DNA of 64,000 bases from Tepidiforma thermophila. Lineage in GTDB: Bacteria > Chloroflexota > Dehalococcoidia > Tepidiformales > Tepidiformaceae. The notes beneath the pieces were generated by a model. The model worked only from the letters and a program-made list of their open reading frames with translations, did not search any database and had not been told where the DNA came from. The translations under genes and the position numbers were made by a program. Shown here piece by piece: positions 16,777 to 25,149 of the stretch. The stretch is taken from contig NZ_PDJQ01000001.1 in the NCBI RefSeq assembly GCF_002563855.1, positions 2,046,001 to 2,110,000 on the forward strand. Reading direction: 5' to 3'. Positions within the stretch are counted from its first letter, which is position 1, and each line of letters begins with the position of its first letter.

Positions 16777-19700
16777 TCAGGGAGGTCGAAGCGGCGGACG
16801 CGCGCTGCGCCGCCCTCGACAATCCAGAGCTTACCACCGGGTGTTTCGACCATCCCGTAGGGCCGCGACAGGGGTTCCGCGGTCGGCCGAATTTCGGCGG
16901 CCGGGCGGCCATCGGGGGTATAGATGCGGACGAGGTTGAGCGACGGGAGGCTGACGGCGATGCGGCCATCGGCGAGGACGCGGAGATACGGTTTATCGGT
17001 CACGTCCTGGCCGCCCCACCCTTCAACGCGGAATTCTGACCGGTAGGAGCCGTCGGGTTCGAGCACCTGGACGCGCCGGTTGTACATGTCGGCGACATAG
17101 ACGGCCCCATCGGGCCCGAGCGCGAGCCCGACCGGCTCGTCAAATTCGCCGGGGCCGCTGCCAGGGCGGCCGACCGTCCGGACGAACTCGCCGGCCAGGG
17201 TGTAGACCTGGATCCGGTCGTGGCCGGTGTCGGTGACCCAGACAGTGCCGTCAGGGAGGACGACGGCATCGCGCGGGCCGAACAGGTCGAACGGCCCGGG
17301 CGTTGCTCCGGTCGGCGGCTGGCCGAAGGTGGCGATGGGCCGGAGGCCGGCGTCGAAGATGCGGATACGCCAGCCAAAAGTATCGGCCACGACGACTTCG
17401 CCGCCCGGACCAATCGCAAGGCCCCAGGGCTCGGACTGTTCGTTTCGGTCCTGGGGGTCGACGCGGATGTCAACCGACTGGAGGACGTTGCCTTCGGAGT
17501 CGAACTTCTGGAGCCGCTTCGTTGCACTGTCGATGACGTAGAGGTTGCCGGCAGCGTCGCGCTCGATATCGACCGGGCTGAAGAACTGACCGGGCTGGTA
17601 GCCGGCGCCGCCGAAGAGGGCGCGTCCTTCGCTATCGGTGGTTGGTCGCGGCGGTTCGACGGGCTCGGAGCGGAGGCGGCCGGCGGCCGGGTCGAAGTTC
17701 GCAGGAAGGAAGGCGTAGGCATCGGTCGAGCCGGGAGGCCGGCCAGGGTCGTGGTCGCGCCAGTAGCGCGCCCAGGCGTTGAGCCAGCCGCGCTCGGTGA
17801 TGCCGTTCCAGATATGGCGCCAGGTGGCGAGGCGGAAGGGGCCGCAATTGCCGGAGTTCGAGGTGCAGGCCTGGCCCTTCTCGACCGCCATCGCCCACTT
17901 GTAGGTCTCGTCGTACCACCAGCGGTGGGGATAGCGGACGGGCGCCGCGTACTGCGTGGTCGTGGGGCGGGCAAGGTAGTCCTGGATGCGGCCGAGGTTG
18001 CCGGCAGCGACGAGCATCACCTGGTACTGCCCCGGGGGTTCGCCTGTCGAGAAGTCGAGGTACGAGACAGCACGGTAGTCCCGCAGGTACCAGGCCCACG
18101 GCCAGGCGAAGGAGTCGGTCGTATCGACGGCGATGGGGAGGTCATAACCAAGGCCGGTCGCCGCAGCCAGCGCGTTCACCTGGTCGGCGATGTCCTTCAG
18201 CTGCGGAGAACTCTGGGTGTAGACCAGGAGGTCCTTCGGCACGTCGCCGCGTTCGTACGCGGCCTGGACCATGGTGCGGAAGGAGAACGGGGCGAGCGCG
18301 CCGACGATGGCAACGGCGGCCACTGGCCGCCAGGCGCCCGCTCCGAGTCCGCGACCGATGACGACCACGACGGCGACCGCACCGGCTGCGAGGCCCAGAC
18401 GGAACAGCGCGGCAGCCTGGCCCCCGGGGAGGTAGGCGATGGCGAGGAGCGCACCGAACGCCACGAGCGCCGCCGACCCGAGGCTGGTCAGCAGCCTGGC
18501 CGAGACGGGGGGCCGGTCCTTCCAGCTATCCCAGGCGCGCTGCAGACACCACGCAGCGAGAAGGCAGGCAGGGAGGGCGATATGCGTGTTCAGCCAGGGC
18601 ATCTTTTCGGCGCCCCAGGAGAGGGCAAGCCAGATACCGACCAGCCAGGTGACGAGGAACCGCGAAAAGGCGTCGCCGCGGACGACCGCCCACCAGCCCC
18701 CGAAGAGGATGAGCGCCAGGGGGAGGAATTCGTAGGCGAACATCAACAGGTAGTAGTAGAACCAGGGCTGCTCGCCGCGGTGGGCATCCTGCTGGCTGTA
18801 CCAGTAGTCGAGCGAACCCCAGGGACCGCTGACGAGCCCGTTCAGGTTCGTCCAGAGGGAGGTCATCAGGGTGAGGTAGGCGAGGGCGCTGAGCGCGAAG
18901 GCGATGCCCCAAAGTTTCGGCTTCCACTGCAGACCGGCGAAGGCTGCCATGCTGGTCGTCACAGTGAAGAGGCCGAGCAGGGCAATGGCATCGCGGACGT
19001 CGATTGGGCCCTGGAGGCGTTTCTCCCAGCTCAGCCGGTCTTTCTCAATGATGCCGAGCGGCTCGAGGAGGGTGACCCGGGCCACCGGTGTGAGGAGGGG
19101 CAGGCAGAACGTGCCCAGCAGGAGCAGGACGCCGGCGGGCCGGGGCAGGTCGTCGCCCCAGTCGAGGCGCCGCCGGAGCGGACCAATGAACGGCCAGAAT
19201 GCGACGAGCACCCACGCGTACGGTGCGAACGCGACCGCCAGTGCGAAGCGGCGCACCGGGGTATCGAGCGCAGCGCTGGCGCGGAGCCGGTCTTCGGCGG
19301 CGGCCCGCTCGGGCGGGGCAAGCGCGGACACATCGAGGCGGGCCAGGTCGTCGCGGAGGAATCGCTCGGACCGGCCCGCGAGCGTTCGGCGAGCGAGGAT
19401 CGCGGCCGTATAGAGGTCGAGGTACACCAGCATGGCGGCGAAGACGAGGAATGAGCCTTCCTTCGTCAGAACGTTGCCGGTGAAGCCGGCGGCGAACACG
19501 TAGAGCCAGCGGTCCCGGCCTTCGTCGATGTAGCGCCACATGGCAACGACCATCAGCAGGGTGAAGGCCGCCATGTAAATGTCCTCGCGGAAGAAGCGGC
19601 TGAAGTAGACGAGCGTCGGGGAGAAGGCGATGAGCGCGACGGCGGCGAAGGTGCCCACGGGGCCAAGCCGGCGGCGGAGGAGCAGCGGCAGCGCCACCAC

Positions 19701-20021
19701 TGCCATGCCCGCCAAAGCCGCCGTGAGTCGGCTCGTGTAGTCGTTAGCGCCAAAAACAAAGAAGGCGGCGGCCTGGACGTGATAGTAGAACGGGCCGTGA
19801 AAAATAGGGCTGTGCCGGTAGTTGCCCTGGAGGAGGCCCCACGACCACTGGGCGTGGATGCTCTCGTCGTGGTGCAGCGCTCGCGAGCCGAGGTCCCAGA
19901 AGCGGAGCGCTATGGCAGCCGCAAAGACGAGCGCGTACAGCACCACCTCAGGAGAGAGCGGGATGCGCACCGCAAGGGCGCGTTCGAGCCGGCTCGTTTG
20001 GGCTGTTGGGGCCAACGTCAC
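16773..20021 (-). CDS. Agl23-type GT39-like glycosyltransferase fused to an NHL beta-propeller
   Basis: The 1082-residue protein has an N-terminal multi-helix membrane domain with the PMT-like motif LHHDESIHAQWSWGLLQGNY and FHGPFYYH (about residues 50-80). This matches the TIGR03663/Agl23 family linked to archaeal N-glycosylation flippase activity. After an extracytoplasmic domain, about residues 790-1082 form six NHL-type repeats, for example SPVDIERDAAGNLYVIDSA, VVLPDGTVWVTDTGHDRIQVY and LALGPDGAVYVADMYNRRVQV. The fusion would place a six-bladed propeller outside the membrane. It overlaps both neighbours by 4 bp. The reaction is predicted to be glycosyl transfer from a polyprenyl-phosphate sugar. 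Confidence 0.8.
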   Translation of the reverse strand: MTLAPTAQTSRLERALAVRIPLSPEVVLYALVFAAAIALRFWDLGSRALHHDESIHAQWSWGLLQGNYRHSPIFHGPFYYHVQAAAFFVFGANDYTSRLTAALAGMAVVALPLLLRRRLGPVGTFAAVALIAFSPTLVYFSRFFREDIYMAAFTLLMVVAMWRYIDEGRDRWLYVFAAGFTGNVLTKEGSFLVFAAMLVYLDLYTAAILARRTLAGRSERFLRDDLARLDVSALAPPERAAAEDRLRASAALDTPVRRFALAVAFAPYAWVLVAFWPFIGPLRRRLDWGDDLPRPAGVLLLLGTFCLPLLTPVARVTLLEPLGIIEKDRLSWEKRLQGPIDVRDAIALLGLFTVTTSMAAFAGLQWKPKLWGIAFALSALAYLTLMTSLWTNLNGLVSGPWGSLDYWYSQQDAHRGEQPWFYYYLLMFAYEFLPLALILFGGWWAVVRGDAFSRFLVTWLVGIWLALSWGAEKMPWLNTHIALPACLLAAWCLQRAWDSWKDRPPVSARLLTSLGSAALVAFGALLAIAYLPGGQAAALFRLGLAAGAVAVVVVIGRGLGAGAWRPVAAVAIVGALAPFSFRTMVQAAYERGDVPKDLLVYTQSSPQLKDIADQVNALAAATGLGYDLPIAVDTTDSFAWPWAWYLRDYRAVSYLDFSTGEPPGQYQVMLVAAGNLGRIQDYLARPTTTQYAAPVRYPHRWWYDETYKWAMAVEKGQACTSNSGNCGPFRLATWRHIWNGITERGWLNAWARYWRDHDPGRPPGSTDAYAFLPANFDPAAGRLRSEPVEPPRPTTDSEGRALFGGAGYQPGQFFSPVDIERDAAGNLYVIDSATKRLQKFDSEGNVLQSVDIRVDPQDRNEQSEPWGLAIGPGGEVVVADTFGWRIRIFDAGLRPIATFGQPPTGATPGPFDLFGPRDAVVLPDGTVWVTDTGHDRIQVYTLAGEFVRTVGRPGSGPGEFDEPVGLALGPDGAVYVADMYNRRVQVLEPDGSYRSEFRVEGWGGQDVTDKPYLRVLADGRIAVSLPSLNLVRIYTPDGRPAAEIRPTAEPLSRPYGMVETPGGKLWIVEGGAARVRRFDLPD

Positions 20022-21643
20022 GGCTGCTCCCTCGCATAGACCGCTGCCTGGAGGTCGCGCACAGGTAGAGTATTGCGGTTCGCCAGCCAGCGGAGATAGT
20101 CGAGGAAGCCCGGTTCTGGACCGCGCCTTTCCCTGACGAGAACCCAGCGGCCTTCGAAAGTGCGGTAGCCGTCCGACGGCGGACCGCCGACCTGCCAGAC
20201 GACAACGCTGGCATTGGGAGGGATGCGGCTGGTGACGACGAGCCCGCGACTGCCGCGGAGGGGCCAGGTAAGCGCGTCCGCAAGGTCGGGGTGGATCGCC
20301 ACGACGCCCGCGGGGTCCCGCGCAGGACCGGTGACGATATCGCGGATCTCGGCGGCCTGGAGCGTGGTCACCGGGGATGGCAGCGGCTCGTTGGGGCTTC
20401 CGGTGGCGACCGCGAATCCCCCGGCGAGCCAGGGGATGACAGCTGCCGCGGCGAAGGGGAGGATGGCGGCAGGCCGGTTGCGCGGCGAACGGGCGACCAG
20501 CGTGATTCCTCCAGCGGCCACGCCGGCCAGGACGATGACGGCGGCCACCTCAGTGGAGCGCCCGACACGGTCGAGGCGCGCCCAATCCAGGAGCGGGCCG
20601 ACGACCACGAGGACGGCACCGAGCGCAGCCGCAAGCGGCCAGCCGGCGTTGCGCCAGTCGACCTCGCCGAGCCGATCGATGAGCCGGGCGAGTGCGCTGC
20701 CCGCCGGTATCGCTGCCGCCGCAGTCACGGCCGAGACCGGGAGCAGGTCTCGTGCGCCGCCGGCGAGGAACAGCCAGGCCGCGGCGGCGGGAAACCAGGC
20801 TGCGACCACACGGTCGAGGCCTGGGGGGAAGGCGCGTGACTTCCGATTGAGGACTTCGACGGCCAGGCCCGCCGCGGCCACAAGGGCGGGGCCCCATGCG
20901 TAGAGGACGAACAGCCGCCGGGACGTTTCGCTCGCCCAGTGCTCGTTGAAACCGAGGGCGAAGGCGTCGAACGGGGGCACAGTCACGCCCTGCCACCCAA
21001 ACCCGAACCCAACGCTCGCGAGCACGACGCCGCCCAGTGAGCCGACCACAGCAGCAGCAACGTGCAGCCACGGCACCGATCGCACCTGCGGGGCGACGAC
21101 AGCCGCGGCGAGGAGGAGCGGCAGGCAAACGGGGCCTGAGGTTGCCCAGAGGAACCCGAGCAGGCCGAGCAGCCACGGGCGCGGGCCCAGGCTTTGCAGG
21201 AGGGCGAGTGAACCGAACGCCAGGGGGAGATCGAGCGCGGCCAGGGAGGCCGCCGGGCCGAGGACGAGCTGGAGCGGGTCGAACGCAAGCAGGAGGAGCG
21301 CAGCGATGGCGGCCGGTTCGCCGATGCTGCGCCGGAGGGCATAGAGCGACCACGGGACCGTCAGTGCGGCCGCCAGCGCCAGCAGCCGCGAAGGTGTCTC
21401 CGACTCTGAGAGCTGGAGGAGCGCGGCAGACACCGCCTGGAACAGCGTTGGAACGTACCGCGGGTCATCGAAGCCGGCACGAGCCTGCCATGCACCTGAC
21501 AGCGACCAGAGTTCGACTCCGCCCACCGGGAGGGAGAGCAGGGCTGCGATGCGCATGCCGGCGTATGCGGCGGTGGCCGCCGCCCAGGCAAGCGCGGCGA
21601 CCGGTATCGTCGGACGGCCGGCGGGAAGTGACGCCTCGGTCAT
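20018..21643 (-). CDS. Polytopic membrane protein, probable glycosyltransferase-like
   Basis: This 541-residue protein has about ten to twelve hydrophobic helices, an extracytoplasmic loop after the first helix and a soluble C-terminal tail of about 120 residues. No catalytic motif is certain: the first loop contains ELWSLSGAWQARAGFDDPRYVP but not a clear DD/DE pair. The topology and position between two larger membrane glycosyltransferase-like proteins suggest a GT-C-like or accessory role. Both ends overlap neighbouring genes by 4 bp, so it is coupled to them. Confidence 0.6.
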   Translation of the reverse strand: MTEASLPAGRPTIPVAALAWAAATAAYAGMRIAALLSLPVGGVELWSLSGAWQARAGFDDPRYVPTLFQAVSAALLQLSESETPSRLLALAAALTVPWSLYALRRSIGEPAAIAALLLLAFDPLQLVLGPAASLAALDLPLAFGSLALLQSLGPRPWLLGLLGFLWATSGPVCLPLLLAAAVVAPQVRSVPWLHVAAAVVGSLGGVVLASVGFGFGWQGVTVPPFDAFALGFNEHWASETSRRLFVLYAWGPALVAAAGLAVEVLNRKSRAFPPGLDRVVAAWFPAAAAWLFLAGGARDLLPVSAVTAAAAIPAGSALARLIDRLGEVDWRNAGWPLAAALGAVLVVVGPLLDWARLDRVGRSTEVAAVIVLAGVAAGGITLVARSPRNRPAAILPFAAAAVIPWLAGGFAVATGSPNEPLPSPVTTLQAAEIRDIVTGPARDPAGVVAIHPDLADALTWPLRGSRGLVVTSRIPPNASVVVWQVGGPPSDGYRTFEGRWVLVRERRGPEPGFLDYLRWLANRNTLPVRDLQAAVYAREQP

Positions 21644-24072
21644 GGTGCGCTCACGGGGCGGTACTCGGGCAGCCGGTAGACCCGGTACCGCCCGGATTCG
21701 AAGACACGGTCGAGGAAGGTGTCGTAGTCAGGGAACGGGCCGGGATAGCGGGCCAGCTCGACCGCACCGACCACGAGGTACTCTGCGCCGAAGTCGCGCA
21801 TGACTGAGACAACCCGATCGGGGCTGGTGGTGAGGTAGGCGCTGTCGACGGCGTCCTGCCGTTGAAGCAGGCGGCTCCGGTTCGCCTCGGAATCGCCGCG
21901 CCACTGAATCTCGTGGAAGTACCAGCCAATCGGCGTCTGCCTGCCGGTGCGCGAGGCGATACGGCCGGCGTCGGTGTAGTCGACGTTCGCGTCAACCATA
22001 GTCCGGTTCCCGGCGGCATCGATGGCCCACCGCCGGCCGGTCGCCTCGATGACGACCGCGCCCGGGGGCGTGTTCGCCGCAACCCAGCGGGTGATGGCGT
22101 ACTCGTCGGGGTCGGATGCCTGGAGCCAGGCCAGCCCGTCGATGGCAGTCGCCCGGGAAAAGCCCTCGGTCCGGTTGAACACGGCAAGCAGGGGATAGGC
22201 GAGCCCGGCAGCGACAAGCAGGCCCAGCGGGAGGAGGGCGGCGCGGGCCACCGCAGGGCGCGGGAGCTGGAGGCAGCGCGGCCCACGGGTGACTGCGGCG
22301 GCGACCACACCAGAAAGGGCGACGGCACCGGCGATTCCCAGGAGCAGCCAGGCCTGGTAGCTGAGCTTGAAGACGGTGTTCAGGCGGGGGACCGACCCGT
22401 AGAAGATGTCGCGGATTAGGAAGAGTTCGGCCCCGTAGAGAAGGAGGAAGCCCAGCGCGGCGAGCGCTGCCGCGGGAGCTGCCCCCCGGCGGACAACTGC
22501 ATGGGTCAGCGCAAGCGCGCCCAGGGACCAGGCGGCGAGTCCGAGAACCGCCAGCGTGACCCAGCCGCCCGAGCCGCGGGCATCGGCACCGGTTGCAAGG
22601 TCGCCGCGGGCAGCGGCGAAGGCGACCCACCCGACGAAGGGGACGACTGCGACCCATCCGGCGGCGACCGCGGGCGGGCCGAGGCGTTCCCGGCCCGGGT
22701 AGGCGGCGAGCAGCAGCGCCGCCGCCGCCAGGCCGGGAACGCCGAACTGGAGAAAGGCGTGGGCCGGACGGGTGCCCTCGCCGACGTACGGCAGGAGCCC
22801 GCTCGCCTGGGAGCTGAAGGTGAGCCACCACGGCGCGTAGAGCGCGACTGCTGCCGCCCCGGCCGGGGCGAGGAACGCCGCAGCGCCGGCAAGGGCGCGC
22901 ACCACGGGCATCAGCCGGGCGTTGCGGCCGATGGCCGCCAGCGCAAGCAGGGCCGAGAAGGTGATGACATCCCAGGCGTTCTGGAAGGCGAGCGCGCCGA
23001 AAATGGCGCCGAGCACGGCCGGCTCCCAGGGCCGGGCACGGGCGCGCCGCCAGGTGAGCGGCGTCCGGTCCCGCCAGAGGGCGAGGGCGATACCGGTCGC
23101 GAGGGTGACCAGCGGGAGGGCCATGACGTGCGGATGGAGGTCGCCGAGGAGGAAGCTGAACGACGGGAACTCGGTAATGGTCCCGGGGATGACCCGGGAG
23201 CCGCGCCACCAAAACCAGTACTCCGTGGGGTACCACGCTGATGTGCGCGAGCCTGCGGGGCCGGCGTAGCAGTTCGCGGTTGTTCCCGGCTCGCAGGGGA
23301 GGAGGTAGTCGACGCCGAACGCACGGTAGAGCGGTTCGCTGTATCGCTCATGGGCTGCCGCCCATTCGAAGACGGCCGAGAGGGAGCCCACGAACAGGAC
23401 GAGGACGATGGCAGCAGCAGGCGCGACCGCGGCGTAGCGGCGCGCCCGCGCGGGGAGGGCCCAGCGGCCCAGCGCCCATGCCACGGATACGAGCCCGGAG
23501 GCTGTCGCTGCGAAGGTCGCGGCGAGCCCGAGGTTGTAGCCGACGGACGACGGGACCCCGGGTATGGCGGTGAGCACCCCGGTCTGCAGGTAGCCGAAGT
23601 AGTAGTAGCTAACGGGCTCGCCGGCAAGCCACGGGTCGCGGGGAGGGTACTCGGGCGAAGTAAGCGTCGCGTTGAGGAAGAGGAGGTCCATCGGCTGCTC
23701 GGTCCCGACGATTTCCGGGTTGTAGGAGCGGAAGGCTGTGTATGCGAGGAACGCTGCGGAGTAGACGGATGCGGCGATGACGATGCCGACGAGGAGGCGC
23801 GCCCGGTCGGCGCGGCGCCAGCGGATGTGCCGGGAGACGAACGCGGCACCGGCCCCCGCCAGCGCAGCGGCGATGAGGTAGCCGCCCCGGCCGGGCGGCA
23901 GCACGTCTACCACGCGCAGGAGGAAATACGGGAGGGAGACAGCGAGCAGGCCAAGGGGGATAGCGAGCCCGGCTCCCATGTCGGGGAGGCGCCGGAGGAG
24001 AACGGCAGCGAGCGGCAGGCCGATCGCTCCGAGGGCGAGCGAAGCGAGCAGCGTCGCAAGGACAGCCTCCAT
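21640..24072 (-). CDS. DUF2298 / YYY-family membrane protein
   Basis: This 810-residue integral membrane protein has the motif EPVSYYYFGYLQTG (about residues 147-160), which is the triple-tyrosine signature of the YYY/DUF2298 family found in Chloroflexota and Archaea. Upstream lies TAFRSYNPEIVGTEQPMDLLFLNA, also characteristic. About fourteen helices precede a soluble C-terminal region (about residues 640-810), with WRGDSEANR and YLVVGAVELARYPG. The function is thought to relate to surface glycosylation. It starts 6 bp after ftsY and overlaps the next gene by 4 bp, heading the five-gene glycan operon. Confidence 0.85.
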   Translation of the reverse strand: MEAVLATLLASLALGAIGLPLAAVLLRRLPDMGAGLAIPLGLLAVSLPYFLLRVVDVLPPGRGGYLIAAALAGAGAAFVSRHIRWRRADRARLLVGIVIAASVYSAAFLAYTAFRSYNPEIVGTEQPMDLLFLNATLTSPEYPPRDPWLAGEPVSYYYFGYLQTGVLTAIPGVPSSVGYNLGLAATFAATASGLVSVAWALGRWALPARARRYAAVAPAAAIVLVLFVGSLSAVFEWAAAHERYSEPLYRAFGVDYLLPCEPGTTANCYAGPAGSRTSAWYPTEYWFWWRGSRVIPGTITEFPSFSFLLGDLHPHVMALPLVTLATGIALALWRDRTPLTWRRARARPWEPAVLGAIFGALAFQNAWDVITFSALLALAAIGRNARLMPVVRALAGAAAFLAPAGAAAVALYAPWWLTFSSQASGLLPYVGEGTRPAHAFLQFGVPGLAAAALLLAAYPGRERLGPPAVAAGWVAVVPFVGWVAFAAARGDLATGADARGSGGWVTLAVLGLAAWSLGALALTHAVVRRGAAPAAALAALGFLLLYGAELFLIRDIFYGSVPRLNTVFKLSYQAWLLLGIAGAVALSGVVAAAVTRGPRCLQLPRPAVARAALLPLGLLVAAGLAYPLLAVFNRTEGFSRATAIDGLAWLQASDPDEYAITRWVAANTPPGAVVIEATGRRWAIDAAGNRTMVDANVDYTDAGRIASRTGRQTPIGWYFHEIQWRGDSEANRSRLLQRQDAVDSAYLTTSPDRVVSVMRDFGAEYLVVGAVELARYPGPFPDYDTFLDRVFESGRYRVYRLPEYRPVSAP

Positions 24073-24077
24073 GGCGC

Positions 24078-25088
24078 TCAGGCCAGCAGGGAGTCGACGA
24101 ACTCGACGGGGTCGAAGGGCGCGAGGTCCTCCATCCGCTCCCCGGTGCCGATAAACCGGACAGGTATACCGAGTTCGTGTGCAATCGCGAAGGCGATGCC
24201 GCCCTTTGCCGTGCCATCGAGCTTGGCGAGGACGATGCCGGTCACGCCCACCGCGCCCGTGAATGTGCGCGCCTGCTGGAGGCCGTTCTGGCCGGTCGTC
24301 GCGTCGAGCACGAGGAGCGTCTCGTGGGGAGCCGAGGGGTCCTTGCGCTTGATGACGCGGTCAATCTTCTTCAGCTCCTCCATCAGGTTCGACTTGGTGT
24401 GGAGGCGCCCGGCGGTATCGATGATGACGACATCGGCGCGCGAGGATTCGGCAGCGGCGAGCGTATCGAACGCGACCGCGCCCGGGTCCGCGCCCGGCTG
24501 GTGAGCGACGACGCGGACACCGACCCGCTCGCCCCAGACCTTCAGCTGGTCCGTGGCCGCCGCCCGGAAGGTGTCAGCGGCGCCGAGGATGACGGTCGCA
24601 CCGTCGCGCTTGAACGCATGGGCCATCTTGGCGATGGTCGTCGTCTTGCCGGCACCGTTGACGCCGACGACGAGGATGACGAGCGGAGCAGGGGCATCAG
24701 GCCGCGACCACGCGGGGACGGTCCCCCCGGGCTCGCGGAGGGTGGCGATGAGCTCGTCGCGAAGAATCTCCCGGACGCGGGCCGACTGCTTCACACCCTC
24801 CTTTCTCGCGCGCTGGCGCACCCGGTCGAGGATGGCGGTTGTGGTTTCGAGCCCGGCATCGGACCCGATGAGGATCTCCTCGAGTTCGTCCCAGATTGCC
24901 TCGCCGAAATCTGCCTTTTCGAATAGCGCGGTGAGACGGCCGAAGATGCCGCGGCGGGTCCGTTCGACGGCGCGGCCGGTCTGCTCGTGGAGCTCGGCGC
25001 GTTCTTCGGCGGTCGGCTCAGCGGGAGCCGGCGGCGCGGCCTCGTTTGCCGGCTGAGCCTCTGCGGGTTTTCGACGCCAGAACCTCAC
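24078..25088 (-). CDS. ftsY: Signal recognition particle receptor FtsY
   Basis: FtsY is the SRP GTPase receptor that delivers ribosome-nascent chains to the translocon. The 336-residue protein has a short acidic/proline-rich A domain (about residues 1-40), the N domain, and the G domain with VVGVNGAGKTTTIAKMA, LGAADTFRAAA, IIDTAGRLHTKSNLM, LAKLDGTAKGG and FIGTGE. The lack of a long N-terminal extension fits a compact bacterial form. It lies downstream of smc in the conserved rnc-smc-ftsY order and directly upstream of the YYY gene. Confidence 0.96.
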   Translation of the reverse strand: MRFWRRKPAEAQPANEAAPPAPAEPTAEERAELHEQTGRAVERTRRGIFGRLTALFEKADFGEAIWDELEEILIGSDAGLETTTAILDRVRQRARKEGVKQSARVREILRDELIATLREPGGTVPAWSRPDAPAPLVILVVGVNGAGKTTTIAKMAHAFKRDGATVILGAADTFRAAATDQLKVWGERVGVRVVAHQPGADPGAVAFDTLAAAESSRADVVIIDTAGRLHTKSNLMEELKKIDRVIKRKDPSAPHETLLVLDATTGQNGLQQARTFTGAVGVTGIVLAKLDGTAKGGIAFAIAHELGIPVRFIGTGERMEDLAPFDPVEFVDSLLA

Positions 25089-25149
25089 AGGCGCACTCCT
25101 CTCGGTGCTCTCGGGGCGATGGTACCGGCCGCAGAGTTAGGGGACAGGC

